From positions 1 to 62,808 of the forward strand of contig DASPQJ010000032.1 of assembly GCA_035625025.1 (NCBI GenBank): DNA of 62,808 nt, given 5' to 3'. The DNA comes from Bog-793 sp035625025. GTDB taxonomy: Bacteria; Actinomycetota; Acidimicrobiia; Acidimicrobiales; Bog-793. A program made the translations under genes and the position numbers. This document shows positions 1 through 9,363 of the stretch, in pieces (position 1 is the stretch's first letter; each line of letters opens with the position of its first letter). The notes under the pieces were generated by a model that saw nothing but the letters and a program-made list of their open reading frames with translations, made no database searches and was not told the origin of the DNA.

Positions 1-289
1 ACATCGCCGGTTCGGCGCTTCGGGCCGGAACCACCTGTGTGTGCTCCACAAAGCACGACTGGGCGATCACCGCCCCGACCCGTTTGTCGATCACGCTGCT
101 GACCTCCAGAGCTCGTTCCCGTCCATGGGCGCGCGCCGTAACCAGATCGCCGACTTTGACCGTGGCCGCAGGTTTTGCCCGCGAGCCGTTGAGTCGTACG
201 TGCCCACCGCGGCACGCCTCCGTCGCCGCCGTGCGGGTCTTGAAGATCCGCACCGCCCAGAGCCAGCGGTCGAGCCTCGTCGACTCCAC
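1..289 (-). CDS. S4-domain RNA-binding protein, Hsp15-like (3' end off the window)
   Basis: Reading leftward from a GTG at 287-289, the protein begins with S/T-R-L-D-R-W-L-W-A-V-R and continues with the S4 signature F-K-T-R-T-A-A-T-E-A-C, then G-H-V-R-L-N-G and a K-V-G-D-L-V turn. This is the ribosome-associated heat-shock protein 15 / RqcP-like S4 family. Members bind rRNA or the 50S-peptidyl-tRNA complex during rescue of stalled ribosomes. About 96 residues are present and the C-terminus is cut by the window edge. The frame upstream of the GTG stays open but has no ATG, and the RLDRWLW motif normally sits within the first ten residues, so the GTG is the natural start. I infer a translation quality-control role from the family only; the neighbours give no clue. 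Confidence 0.82.
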   Translation of the reverse strand, partial: MESTRLDRWLWAVRIFKTRTAATEACRGGHVRLNGSRAKPAATVKVGDLVTARAHGRERALEVSSVIDKRVGAVIAQSCFVEHTQVVPARSAEPAM

Positions 290-499
290 GGGGAAATCGT
301 TGCACGGCGCGAAGAGGCTATGAGCACCCCCGGCAAACGCCGCGGTGCCGGATGCCGGCCCCGTGCCGCGGTCCGGGCCGGGCTCGAGAAACGAGCCGCG
401 ACGCGGGATCGCCCTCCTGAGGACCGGGGGCACGCCTTCGCCCAAATCCGACCTCATCGAGCAGTCGCGACAGACAGGTCCGCGGGCACGCCACGAACA

Positions 500-1276
500 G
501 TGAACGCGTCCAGTGAGGTGTCGGTGAGAACCGGGGCGGTCCAGTGCGACACCGTCTGGGAGGATGCTTCCGCCGACCGTGCGAAGCTCCCCGAGCGCAT
601 CACGACGGTGGCTCGCGAGGGCGCCCGGCGAAAGCTTCTGCCCGAGACGTTCGCGACCGTGTTCTCGACGGCGACAGAGCGATTCGGCGAGGCCGCCGAT
701 GGTCCAACCGCGACGTCGCTCTCCGAACAGACAACCGCGCACGACACGTGGGTTGGTGGATCATTCGCCTGTCGAGTCGACCGGTCCCACAAGCCGACGA
801 ACCGCTTCCTCTTCGCCGCCCCCGACGGATCGCCGTCCCCCTGCGACAAGGTGCGCCCCTTCACGCCCCGGCGGCTGGTTGGACCCTTACACCAGGGCGA
901 CCGACTCGTCATCGTCGCCGTGGAAGCCCTCCGGGTGATGCTGTTTGTCGGCTTCAACCCGCGGCTCGCCGACTGGTTCTGGCGAGACGCGACGATACCG
1001 ACTGCTACGTCGTCGTCGCGAACTGGCCGGCGGCTCCACAGCCCCGCCGGTCGGACCTTCGGCGAGCACGGGCCAGCGAGAACTGGGGCGTATGTCGTCG
1101 GTATGAACCGGGTTGGTGTCGGGAACGATGTCGTCTACGTTGGACCAAGCGCCGTCCATGGACCTTTCGGGACCTCGTCGCCGAAGCCCGGTCTGGCGAA
1201 AAGACGCTCGGCGTCGAGATCGACCCGGACGGTGGCCGAGACGCTGTCCTGCTATCCATTCCTCGAGGACAGGTGG
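500..1276 (+). pseudogene. decayed carbon-nitrogen hydrolase (nitrilase/omega-amidase family)
   Basis: Family hallmarks appear in order but alternate between two frames. The first frame holds A-V-Q-C-D-T-V-W-E-D, then L-L-P-E-T-F-A-T (catalytic Glu), V-G-G-S-F-A-C, N-R-F-L-F-A-A-P-D-G and C-D-K-V-R-P-F (catalytic Lys). Around 990-1090 the other frame carries Y-V-V-V-A-N-W-P-A-A and R-A-R-A-S-E-N-W. The first frame resumes with G-A-Y-V-V-G-M-N-R-V-G-V. The second returns with G-E-K-T-L-G-V-E-I-D-P-D, and the first ends with C-Y-P-F-L-E-D-R. At least four frame changes are needed. The segment where the nucleophilic Cys should lie reads F-V-G-F-N-P-R-L, with Gly in place of Cys. Intact relatives hydrolyse omega-amides or nitriles. 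The start is uncertain (GTG at 500 or 518). Confidence 0.75.
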
Positions 1277-1306
1277 GTGATCGTGATCGCTCCTCAGCAG
1301 TTCGCC

Positions 1307-1663
1307 ATGAAGTTCGGCGTGTTCAGACCGCTCCTCGCCGTGATGGGCCTCGGCCCGCGTTTCGCGGGTGTCACGCTCGACGGCGACCGCATGATCGTGA
1401 AGATGGGCTGGGCGTTCCGCGCCGAGCTCTCCCGTTCGGCGATCGCGTCCGCCGCCCGAACACGAGGGCTGGTCGGGGGGATTGGTGTGCACGGGTGGCG
1501 CGGCCGCTGGCTCGTCAACGGCGCCGCATCCGGTTTGGTGATGGTCCGCTTCGACCCCGACCAACGGGCCCGGGTCGTGGGCTATCCGGTGCAGCTCCGG
1601 GCATTGTGCCTGAGCCTGGAAGAACCCGACCGTTTCGTCTCCCAGATCGCGCCGACCTCGTAG
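1307..1663 (+). CDS. conserved hypothetical protein, about 118 aa, PH-like fold suspected
   Basis: A short protein in the same frame as the last piece of the upstream nitrilase remnant, so the open frame looks longer than the gene. From ATG 1307 it reads M-K-F-G-V-F-R-P-L-L, then alternating beta-like segments (V-T-L-D-G-D-R-M-I-V-K-M-G-W-A-F-R) and a conserved-looking centre, V-G-G-I-G-V-H-G-W-R-G-R-W-L-V-N-G. It ends in V-Q-L-R-A-L-C-L-S-L-E-E-P-D. The pattern resembles small actinobacterial proteins with a PH/bPH-like barrel that carry no assigned function. There is no signal peptide or membrane span. GTG codons at 1277 and 1283 are alternative starts. A GNAT gene follows after 44 bp on the same strand. 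Confidence 0.6.
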   Translation: MKFGVFRPLLAVMGLGPRFAGVTLDGDRMIVKMGWAFRAELSRSAIASAARTRGLVGGIGVHGWRGRWLVNGAASGLVMVRFDPDQRARVVGYPVQLRALCLSLEEPDRFVSQIAPTS

Positions 1664-1707
1664 CGAAGCTTGTCGACGACCCTGTACAAGACCGGTCAGA
1701 CTCGGTC

Positions 1708-2550
1708 ATGACGTGGCACCTCACCGACTCAATCGAGGTCTACGCCGAACACGTTTGGGAGCAGCTCGCACTCCGGCCCGATCTCAACACGCTGGCGCTG
1801 ACCCAGATCGAAACTGTTCGTTCGGGCCGGACCTCGGTGGGCGATGGTCGTGTCTTCGCCTGGTGGGACGACGCCGGCCGAACCCGCGGGGCCGCCTCGG
1901 TGACGCCGCCATACGAGTTGCTGTTGAGCCTCGTGCCGAACGAGACGCTGGAAGACCTCGTGACGGCGCTGCGCGAGCACAGGACGCCCCTTCCCGGCGT
2001 CAACGGCACTCCGGACACGGCCACCCGTTTCGCCGAGTTGTGGACCGCCGGTACCTCCTTTCGAGCCCAGTTCGCCCGGCGGCTCCGCCTCTACGGCACG
2101 GAGAACCCCGCGGCTCCGGCGCCGGTCCCCATGGGCCGTGCCCGCCACGCCCTCAAGAACGAGGTCGATCTCCTCGTCGACTGGTACGGGGCGTTCGACC
2201 AGGAACTTCGCAACAGACCGAACGACCCGCGAGAAAGCGTTCGGGAGCGGATTGAAAGCGGCCTGACCTGGATCTGGGAGGACGATGACGGCACACCCTC
2301 TTCGCTCGCTTCGCGCCATCGGCCGACCGCGGGAGTCTCCCGGGTCGGACCCGTCTACACGCCTCCCGAGCACCGCAGGCGCGGATTCGGTGCTGCGATC
2401 ACCGCGGCCTGCACCCGTGACGCGCTCGACACCGACTCGACGACGGCAGTCCTTTTCGCCGACTTGGCCAATCCGACCTCGAATGCGATCTACCGGCGCA
2501 TCGGTTACCACCCACTCGAAGACCGCGTCGTCCTGAGCTTCGCTTCCTAG
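1708..2550 (+). CDS. GNAT-family N-acetyltransferase
   Basis: 280 residues from ATG 1708 (M-T-W-H-L-T-D-S). The C-terminal third has the GNAT acetyl-CoA-binding signature: V-Y-T-P-P-E-H-R-R-R-G-F-G-A-A-I-T (motif A, R-x-x-G-x-G/A) around residues 210-230, followed by the N-P-T-S-N-A-I-Y-R-R-I-G-Y motif. The N-terminal half is a divergent GNAT-like domain, as in the two-domain FR47-type acetyltransferases. It should transfer acetyl from acetyl-CoA to an amine; the substrate cannot be read from the sequence. No partner gene is obvious: cydA begins about 510 bp downstream with its own leader. Confidence 0.8.
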   Translation: MTWHLTDSIEVYAEHVWEQLALRPDLNTLALTQIETVRSGRTSVGDGRVFAWWDDAGRTRGAASVTPPYELLLSLVPNETLEDLVTALREHRTPLPGVNGTPDTATRFAELWTAGTSFRAQFARRLRLYGTENPAAPAPVPMGRARHALKNEVDLLVDWYGAFDQELRNRPNDPRESVRERIESGLTWIWEDDDGTPSSLASRHRPTAGVSRVGPVYTPPEHRRRGFGAAITAACTRDALDTDSTTAVLFADLANPTSNAIYRRIGYHPLEDRVVLSFAS

Positions 2551-3062
2551 GTTGGGGCGGCACCCGTGACGACCGCAGGACCGGATTCGCCGCAGACGAC
2601 GGCTCTTCCGAAGACCGGTTGACCCTCCTTTTCGCGGTTTTCGTCGCGCCCGAGCAAAGTCCTCGGACCGGCGACGGACCGAGCTCGTCGCGAACGCCAA
2701 ACGCGACGACCACCACGCTGGACCCTGCGAGCCGATGACAACGACGCTCGCGCCAATGGGTGTCGAGCCCGACGATCGGGTTGAGACGCCCCGTCCGGCG
2801 CGCCCCCGCGGCCGGGCACGGCGGCTGCCGAGACTGGGATTCGCGCCTGGCGGACGATTCCGCCGACCGGCCTTCCCGGACCGCCTTCCGCCGGGCGCGG
2901 ACAAGACCCCACCATCGCAACTCCGCTCGAACCTTCGTCCGCTCTGGCGCCCGGTCTCCCACCCGGGATCCGGCCTGCGACTCACGCGTTCTTGTCATAC
3001 GGCCGGCCGTGCCGCTAACTTGCATCGCCAGTGTCAGCAGGGGGCTGGCGGTAGGGGGGACG
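2551..3062 (+). other. intergenic leader of cydABDC
   Basis: No convincing gene on either strand; open frames here have no domain-like content. A possible promoter for cydA is TTGTCA at 2992-2997, with CTAACT/TAACTT about 17 bp further on, ahead of a gggggga ribosome-binding site just before the cydA start. The promoter reading is weak. Confidence 0.3.
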
Positions 3063-4445
3063 ATGACGCTGATCCTGGCACGCTGGCAGTTCGCGGCGGT
3101 CACGGTGTTCCACTTCTTCTTCGTCCCGGTGACGATCGGCCTTGGCTTCCTCGTCGCTGTGATGCAGACCCTCGCCTACCGGAAGAAGGACGTCGGCTGG
3201 GATCAGCTGAGCCGCTTCTTCGGTCGCCTGTTCCTCATCAATCTCGCCGTCGGCGTCGTGAGCGGCATCGTCCTGGAGTTCCAGTTCGGACTCAACTGGG
3301 CTTCGTACTCGGTCTTCGTCGGCAACATCTTCGGGGCACCGCTCGCGATCGAGGGCCTGCTCGCGTTCTTCCTGGAGTCGACCTTCATCGGGCTGTGGAT
3401 CTTCGGCCGGGGACGGCTCTCGCCGCGCTTGCACCTCGCCACGATCTGGTTGGTGAGCGCGGGCACGGTGCTCTCCGCGCTGTTCATCCTCGCCGCCAAT
3501 GCCTGGATGCAACACCCGGTCGGCTACAAGATCGTGCACGGACAGGCGGTGCTCACGAATTTCTGGCTGATTCTCGGCAACTCCACTCTGTGGGCTTCGT
3601 TCGCCCACACGGTGCTCGCCGCCTTCGTGACGGCCGGCGCTCTCGTCTTGGGCATCAGCGTCTGGCGGGCGCACCGCGACCGGGATAACCCGAGCGAGCG
3701 TCGGGCGTTCCAGCGTGCGGCGCACCTCGCCACCGGATTCTTGCTCGCCTCCGCGCTGCTCACCGCCGTGGCCGGCGACTCCCTGGGCCGGGTCATGGAC
3801 ACCCAGGAACCGATGAAGATGGCGGCGGCCGAGGCCAACTACCACACCACGAACGGCGCCCCTTTCTCGCTGCTCACGATCGTCAACACGTCGGACAAGC
3901 CTGTGCTCCAGATCGGGGTTCCGCACGTGCTGTCGTTAATCGAGGATCTGAGCTGGAACGGCCAGGTACCGGGGATCGACAACATCCAGGCTGCTGATGT
4001 GGCCAAGTTCGGTCCCGGGAGCTACATCCCGATGATCTGGCTCACCTACTGGTCGTTCCGCGTCATGGTCGGAATGGGGATCCTGTTGATCCTGCTCAGT
4101 GCCTGGGGCGTGTGGCTCGCCCGAAAGCGCAAACTCCACGAGAACGTGTGGTTCCGACGCGCCGCACTGGTCGGAATCGTCTTGCCCTTCGTGGCGAACA
4201 CGTCGGGATGGGTCCTGACCGAGGCGGGCCGTCAGCCCTGGATCGTCTACGGCCTCATGCTGACCGCCAAGGGCGTGTCGACCGTCACCGTCGCCGATGT
4301 GGCCACGACCCTGGCCGCGTTCGTCTTGATCTACACCCTCCTCGCCGTGATCGACGTGGGTTTGATGGTGCGCTCGGCGCGCCGCCCGCTCGACGAGCCT
4401 GAAGACGCGGCCAAGCAGTCGCTCGTGCCGAGCCTCGTGTACTGA
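3063..4445 (+). CDS. cydA: cytochrome bd ubiquinol/menaquinol oxidase subunit I
   Basis: 460 residues. It reduces O2 to water with electrons from quinol at the cytoplasmic membrane, creating a proton gradient without pumping, with high oxygen affinity. The start at ATG 3063 gives the family N-terminus L-A-R-W-Q-F-A-A-V-T-V-F-H-F, with the conserved early His (haem b595 ligand), and a purine-rich gggggga lies just upstream. Many membrane spans follow, along with conserved stretches such as G-L-L-A-F-F-L-E-S-T-F, W-M-Q-H-P-V-G and Y-W-S-F-R-V-M-V-G. The length fits the short Q-loop type. It heads a four-gene cluster, with cydB 11 bp downstream. No regulator sits beside it. Confidence 0.95.
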   Translation: MTLILARWQFAAVTVFHFFFVPVTIGLGFLVAVMQTLAYRKKDVGWDQLSRFFGRLFLINLAVGVVSGIVLEFQFGLNWASYSVFVGNIFGAPLAIEGLLAFFLESTFIGLWIFGRGRLSPRLHLATIWLVSAGTVLSALFILAANAWMQHPVGYKIVHGQAVLTNFWLILGNSTLWASFAHTVLAAFVTAGALVLGISVWRAHRDRDNPSERRAFQRAAHLATGFLLASALLTAVAGDSLGRVMDTQEPMKMAAAEANYHTTNGAPFSLLTIVNTSDKPVLQIGVPHVLSLIEDLSWNGQVPGIDNIQAADVAKFGPGSYIPMIWLTYWSFRVMVGMGILLILLSAWGVWLARKRKLHENVWFRRAALVGIVLPFVANTSGWVLTEAGRQPWIVYGLMLTAKGVSTVTVADVATTLAAFVLIYTLLAVIDVGLMVRSARRPLDEPEDAAKQSLVPSLVY

Positions 4446-4456
4446 GAGGAGAAACG

Positions 4457-5512
4457 ATGCCACCCTTCTCCGACCTCAACACGACCTGGTTCGCTCTCAT
4501 CGGGCTGCTGTGGACCGGCTACTTCTTCCTCGAAGGATTCGACTTCGGGGTGGCCGTCGTCACCCCGTTCGTCATCCGGGACGAGACCGACCGTCGGCTG
4601 TGTCTCAACGCCGTCGGGCCGGTCTGGGACGGCAACGAGGTGTGGCTCCTCGTCGCCGGCGGGGCCACCTTCGCGGCCTTCCCGCTCTGGTACGCCCGCC
4701 TGTTCAGCGGCTTTTACCTCGCGCTGTTTCTCGTCCTCGTCGCCCTCATCGCCCGGGGGGTCTCCTTCGAGTTCCGGGGCCACGACGACCGGCCGGGATG
4801 GCGCAAGAACTGGGACGTGGTCAACTTCGTCGGCAGCCTCGTGCCGGCGGTGGTGTGGGGCGTCGCCTTCACCGATCTCGTCCACGGCGTGCCGCTCTCA
4901 CCCGGGGGCCACTACTTCGGGGGGCTCCCCGGACTGCTCCATCCGATCGCCCTCGTCGGCGGTCTCGCCAGCCTGGCGGTCTTCGTCCAGCATGGCTCGC
5001 TCTTCCTCGCGCTAAAGACGAGCGGCGACGTCGCCGCCCGGGCGCGACGGGCGGCTGGTTACTCGGGTGTCGCCGCCGTCGCCCTTCTCGGCGGAGCGGT
5101 CGCCTGGGTGGCGGCTGACAGCCGGCCGGCGGTGACCGGTTCAGTGACCGCGGTGTTGCCGCTCGTCCTCGGGATCGGCGCCGTCGTCGCTGTCGGCCTC
5201 GCCACGGCACTGGACCTTGCCCACCGCGACGGGTGGGCTTTCCTCGCCACCGGGACGGCGATCGTCGCCGCGATGGGGGCGGTGTTCAGCCGGATGTTTC
5301 CTCTGGTCCTGCCGGCAAGCAACCGGGCCGCCAACTCCCTCACCATCGCGGCGAGCGCCTCGCAGCACAACACGCTCATCGTGATGACCATCGTGGCCGC
5401 CTGCTTCACGCCGTTCGTCCTCGCCTACCAGGCCTGGACGTACTGGGTCTTCCGGCAACGCCTGATCCGTCCGGTCGCCCCAGCCGGCAGCACCGCCGCC
5501 GCGTCGAACTAG
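4457..5512 (+). CDS. cydB: cytochrome bd oxidase subunit II
   Basis: 351 residues, entirely hydrophobic with about eight to nine membrane spans. Typical CydB elements are G-Y-F-F-L-E-G-F-D-F-G-V near the N-terminus, G-P-V-W-D-G-N-E-V-W-L-L around residue 55, F-S-G-F-Y-L-A-L and S-R-M-F-P-L-V-L-P-A-S near the C-terminus. CydB pairs with CydA in the membrane oxidase. A strong Shine-Dalgarno (gaggagaaacg) precedes ATG 4457, 11 bp after the cydA stop, so the two are co-transcribed. cydD starts 2 bp after the cydB stop, indicating translational coupling. Confidence 0.95.
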   Translation: MPPFSDLNTTWFALIGLLWTGYFFLEGFDFGVAVVTPFVIRDETDRRLCLNAVGPVWDGNEVWLLVAGGATFAAFPLWYARLFSGFYLALFLVLVALIARGVSFEFRGHDDRPGWRKNWDVVNFVGSLVPAVVWGVAFTDLVHGVPLSPGGHYFGGLPGLLHPIALVGGLASLAVFVQHGSLFLALKTSGDVAARARRAAGYSGVAAVALLGGAVAWVAADSRPAVTGSVTAVLPLVLGIGAVVAVGLATALDLAHRDGWAFLATGTAIVAAMGAVFSRMFPLVLPASNRAANSLTIAASASQHNTLIVMTIVAACFTPFVLAYQAWTYWVFRQRLIRPVAPAGSTAAASN

Positions 5513-5514
5513 CG

Positions 5515-7323
5515 ATGCCCGGCCGGGTCGGCGCCCGCCGGGGGGCCGAGCGGTCCCGGTCCGGCGTCGATCGGCACCTCGTCGGCGAACTGCCCGTCGT
5601 CCGCCGAACCGTCGTCGCCTCGGTCGCGGTCGGGCTCGTGGCGACCGCCGCGATCGTCCTCCAGGCCGTCGCGCTCGCCCGCCTCCTGGCCGGGGCGATG
5701 CCCGGAGCCCGGCCGGGAGACCGGATGTCCTATTTCGTCTGGCTGGCGACCGCGGCGGCGGTTCGTGGCCTCGCGGCGCTCGCCGGCGAGACTCTGGCCC
5801 ATCTCGGGGCGACGAGAGCCAAGGCGGACCTCCGGGCCCGGCTCGTCGCCGCCGCCATCTCGCGCGCCCCGACCGGCGCTGCGGGCGGCCCCGGTGACCT
5901 CGCGACGGTGACCGGTCGGGGACTCGACGCGCTCGACGTCTACATCGGACGGTGCCTGCCGGATCTCGTGCTCGCCGTCGTCGCGCCGATCGCGCTCGCG
6001 GTCGCCGTCGGCGTGCTCGACTGGATCTCGGGCCTCATCGTCGTCCTCGCCATCGCCCTATTCCCGGTGTTCGGCGCGCTCGTCGGGCGTGCCAGCCTGA
6101 CCCTGGCGTCGAACCGCTGGCAGCAGGTGGAGGCCCTCGGCCGCCACATCACCGACGTCTTCGAGGGCCTGCCGGTCCTCCGGGCTTTCGACCGCACGCC
6201 CGAACAGCGGTCGAAGATCGAGCGCGCCGGGGAAGCGCTGCGCGCCGCCAGCCTGTCGACGTTGCGCGTCGCCTTCCTCTCGGCCCTCGTGCTCGACACG
6301 CTGGCGTCGGTGTCCGTCGCACTGCTCGCGGTTCCCCTCGGGCTGCGGCTTCTGAACGGCACGGTCGGGCTGGCGGCGGCGCTGGCGGTGCTGATCGTCG
6401 CGCCCGAGGTCTTCCTGCCGCTCCGACGCGCGAGCGCTGAATTCCACGAGAGCACCGAGGGCCTCGCCGCCGTCGCCCGGGCCCTGGCGCTCATCGGCCC
6501 GGAACAACCCGGCGACGACGAGCCCGTCGCACCCGACGGGCTGGCCGGGGGGACCCACGGCCGAGCGGCCCCCGACCCGGCGCAGGTTCCGGTGGCGCTG
6601 CACGCCGTGCGCTATTCGGTCCCGGGCCGGGACGAGCCGGTCCTCGACGGCGCCGACCTTGCGATCGCCCCGGGCGAGATTGTCGTCGTGGTCGGCCCCA
6701 ACGGCACCGGGAAGTCGACCGTCGTCTCGCTGCTCCTCGGCTTCTTATCTCCGAGCCGCGGCTCGGTCACGGTCGGCGATGTCGATCTCCGTGACCTCGA
6801 CCGCGCCTCGTGGCGCAGTCGGGTCGCCCATCTACCCGAGCATCCGGCGCTGCTCGCTGAGACCTTGGCCGAGAACCTGCGACTCGCCGACCCCGGCGCC
6901 ACCGATGAAGAGCTCCTCGCCGCGCTCGCCGACGTCGGGGCGCCCGAGTTCGTCCGGAGCCTGCCCGCCGGGCTCGCGACCCGCCTCGGTGACGGGGGGC
7001 GGCCCGTCTCGTCGGGGGAACTCCAGCGCATCGCCCTCGCCCGGACGCTTCTCCGGCGGAGCACCTTCTACGTCCTCGACGAACCGACCGTGCATCTCGA
7101 CGGGGCCACCGAGGCGGCGGTCGTCAGAGCGCTGCGACGGGTACTCGCCGGACGCAGCGCCCTCGTCGTCACGCACCGTCCCGCCGTCGCGCAGCTCGCC
7201 GATCGGGTCGTGACCCTGCGCGCCGGCCGGTTCGTCCCGACCGACGTTCTGCCGTTCACCCCGGAAGGAAGGGGCGGCCCCGTGCCGGCGGGGTTTGATC
7301 CCGGGGCCGGGGCGGGACGGTGA
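5515..7323 (+). CDS. cydD: thiol reductant ABC exporter subunit CydD
   Basis: 602 residues. An N-terminal six-span transmembrane domain (about residues 20-320) is fused to a nucleotide-binding domain. Walker A is G-P-N-G-T-G-K-S-T, the signature loop is V-S-S-G-E-L-Q-R-I-A-L-A-R, and Walker B is F-Y-V-L-D-E-P-T, followed by a T-H-R switch histidine. CydDC exports glutathione/cysteine or, in newer work on the family, handles haem. It is needed to assemble haem into cytochrome bd, which fits its place directly behind cydAB. The signature is SSGEL rather than canonical LSGGQ, a common CydD variation. ATG 5515 lies 2 bp after cydB. It overlaps nothing downstream; cydC begins 7 bp later. Confidence 0.92.
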   Translation: MPGRVGARRGAERSRSGVDRHLVGELPVVRRTVVASVAVGLVATAAIVLQAVALARLLAGAMPGARPGDRMSYFVWLATAAAVRGLAALAGETLAHLGATRAKADLRARLVAAAISRAPTGAAGGPGDLATVTGRGLDALDVYIGRCLPDLVLAVVAPIALAVAVGVLDWISGLIVVLAIALFPVFGALVGRASLTLASNRWQQVEALGRHITDVFEGLPVLRAFDRTPEQRSKIERAGEALRAASLSTLRVAFLSALVLDTLASVSVALLAVPLGLRLLNGTVGLAAALAVLIVAPEVFLPLRRASAEFHESTEGLAAVARALALIGPEQPGDDEPVAPDGLAGGTHGRAAPDPAQVPVALHAVRYSVPGRDEPVLDGADLAIAPGEIVVVVGPNGTGKSTVVSLLLGFLSPSRGSVTVGDVDLRDLDRASWRSRVAHLPEHPALLAETLAENLRLADPGATDEELLAALADVGAPEFVRSLPAGLATRLGDGGRPVSSGELQRIALARTLLRRSTFYVLDEPTVHLDGATEAAVVRALRRVLAGRSALVVTHRPAVAQLADRVVTLRAGRFVPTDVLPFTPEGRGGPVPAGFDPGAGAGR

Positions 7324-7330
7324 AGCCCCG

Positions 7331-9091
7331 ATGACGAGGGTTGTGCCGGTCCCCGGACGATCGGCGCCCGACCAGAGGACGGCGCGGCGTCCTTCTTGGC
7401 GCGTGTTGGGACTCGCGCCGCTCCGGCTCCGCCGGGCGGCGCTCGCGGGGACTCTCGGGGCGGCCAGCGGGATCGGCCTCCTGGCGACCTCGGGATGGCT
7501 CATCACCCGGGCCGCCGGACGTCCGCCGGTTTTCGTCCTCAGCGTCGCCATCGGCCTCGTGCAGGCGTTCGCCCTCGGCCGGGGGCTCGCCCGCTACTTC
7601 GAGCGTCTCGGCGTTCACGACGTCTCCCTCGACGTGCTCGGCCGGTCCCGGCTCCACCTCTACGACACGCTCGAACCGCTCGTTCCGGGCGGACTCGCCG
7701 ACAGCGGTTCCGGCGCCGTGCTCAGCGGTTTCGTCGCCGACGCCGAGATCGTCGCCACGGCGTTCGCCAAGAAGGCGACGGCGACGATCGACCTGACGGC
7801 AAGCATCGTCCTGGGGACCGGCGTCGCCGTCCTCGTCGCGCCGCGCGTCGGGGTCGTGCTCGCCACCGGCGCCGTTGGCATGATCCTCGTCGCGTTCGCG
7901 CTCGGCGGCCTCGGCCGGGGCGGGGCCGAGCGTGAGGCTGCGGCGCGCACCGAACTCGCCAACTCCGTCCTCGACGCGATGCGTGTCGCCCGCGAACTCG
8001 TCGCCTTCGGCCGCGAGGACCTCGTCGCACGGCGCCTCGAGGAGATCCGCCAGAGGTCCACCGCCGGCGCGGCACGGCGGGCGCTCGGTACCGGACTCGC
8101 CAGGGCCGGAACGACTTGCGCCGCCACGGGGGCGCTCATCGCCGTCGTGGCGACCGGCATCGCCGTCCACGATGCCGGGCATCTCTCGGGGGTGTGGCTC
8201 GCCGTGGAGGCGTTCGTCGCGCTCGCCGTCTACGACCAGTGCGCCAATCTGCCCCTCGTGCTCGCCGACGCCGGCGCCGCCCGGGCCGCGGCGCGCCGAC
8301 TCGAGGCTCTGGGGACGCTCGAGGCGCCAGTCGACGAGCCCGCCGTCGATCGGAGCCCGCCCGCGGGCCCGGTCGAGGCCGCGCTCGACGAAGCCGGGGT
8401 CACCCACGGGGCGACCGTGGCACTCGAGCGGCTGTCGTTGCGGCTGGCACCGGGACGGCGGACGGCACTCGTCGGTCGCAGCGGCTCCGGCAAGACGAGC
8501 GTGCTCTACGCGCTCTTGCACTTCGTGCCCTGTGCCCGCGGACACGCTTCGATCGGGGGGGTCGACGTCGCGCAGATGACCCGCGGCGGCATCGCTCGAC
8601 ACGTCGGGTGGATGGCGGAGACGACGCATGTCTTCGCCACGAGCCTCGGCGACAACCTGCGCCTCGCCGATCCGGACGTCTCCGACGCGCACTGCCGCGC
8701 AGCTCTCGCCCGCGCCGGGCTGGCGGCGTGGTTCGCGTCCCTGCCGGACGGTCTCGCCACGACGCTCGGGGCCGGCGGACGACCCATGAGCGCCGGGGAG
8801 CGCCAGCGTCTGGGACTGGCGCGCACGCTGCTCGCCGGGGGCGCCGTGCTGCTCCTCGACGAGCCGACGGCGCACATCGACCCGGACTCGTCGAGCGCGG
8901 TGCTCGACGAGCTCGTCGGGGCCGCCGGATCGCGTGCGGTACTCGTCGTCAGCCACGAACCCGACCTTGACCGTCTCGTCGACGAGATAGTCACGCTCGA
9001 TGGCGGCCGAGTCGTCGGACGGGCGGGAACCAGCCGTGGCTCGGCCGCCGAGGGACCAGCCGGTCAGGCGACCGCCGCTCCAGTCCCCTGA
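7331..9091 (+). CDS. cydC: thiol reductant ABC exporter subunit CydC
   Basis: 586 residues, the second half-transporter of the CydDC pair. The transmembrane domain starts with the CydC-like G-L-L-A-T-S-G-W-L-I-T-R-A and contains R-Y-F-E-R-L-G-V-H-D. The nucleotide-binding domain has Walker A G-R-S-G-S-G-K-T-S, signature M-S-A-G-E-R-Q-R-L-G-L-A-R, Walker B L-L-L-D-E-P-T-A-H-I-D and an S-H-E switch region. It is the last gene of cydABDC. An upstream in-frame ATG at 7295 lies inside cydD; ATG 7331 sits 7 bp after the cydD stop and is preferred. The hdr-like operon converges on it from the right, with about 270 bp between. Confidence 0.92.
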   Translation: MTRVVPVPGRSAPDQRTARRPSWRVLGLAPLRLRRAALAGTLGAASGIGLLATSGWLITRAAGRPPVFVLSVAIGLVQAFALGRGLARYFERLGVHDVSLDVLGRSRLHLYDTLEPLVPGGLADSGSGAVLSGFVADAEIVATAFAKKATATIDLTASIVLGTGVAVLVAPRVGVVLATGAVGMILVAFALGGLGRGGAEREAAARTELANSVLDAMRVARELVAFGREDLVARRLEEIRQRSTAGAARRALGTGLARAGTTCAATGALIAVVATGIAVHDAGHLSGVWLAVEAFVALAVYDQCANLPLVLADAGAARAAARRLEALGTLEAPVDEPAVDRSPPAGPVEAALDEAGVTHGATVALERLSLRLAPGRRTALVGRSGSGKTSVLYALLHFVPCARGHASIGGVDVAQMTRGGIARHVGWMAETTHVFATSLGDNLRLADPDVSDAHCRAALARAGLAAWFASLPDGLATTLGAGGRPMSAGERQRLGLARTLLAGGAVLLLDEPTAHIDPDSSSAVLDELVGAAGSRAVLVVSHEPDLDRLVDEIVTLDGGRVVGRAGTSRGSAAEGPAGQATAAPVP

Positions 9092-9363
9092 ACCCTCGGA
9101 GCCGATCTTGCGAGAGGGTGCCCGACGGTGACCGCGCCGGTCATCCGGGCAGGACCGGCTGGCGGCACCGCGTTCGCCTCGCCAGCTGACGAGCCGGGCC
9201 GCGAACTGGGAGCCGACGTCGCCCCCGGGGTCCGACCGTCGGGACGCGTCGGCGGGTCCCGTCCGGTCGAGGCCCCGTGTCCAGACGAGCAGTCTCGGCG
9301 CTGACTCGCCGCGAACCGCTCGGCCGGGGGAAGCGGCGGTCGGATCGCAAGCACCCAGGGCGG

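Noticed and set aside
1729..2985. 418-residue minus-strand frame over the GNAT gene and its downstream gap
   Set aside because: No conserved motifs, and the plus-strand GNAT signature explains the codon pattern.
7256..8956. 566-residue open frame on the minus strand over cydC
   Set aside because: It is Arg/Gly/Glu-rich without domain motifs and fully antisense to a clear CydC; typical of high-GC shadow frames.
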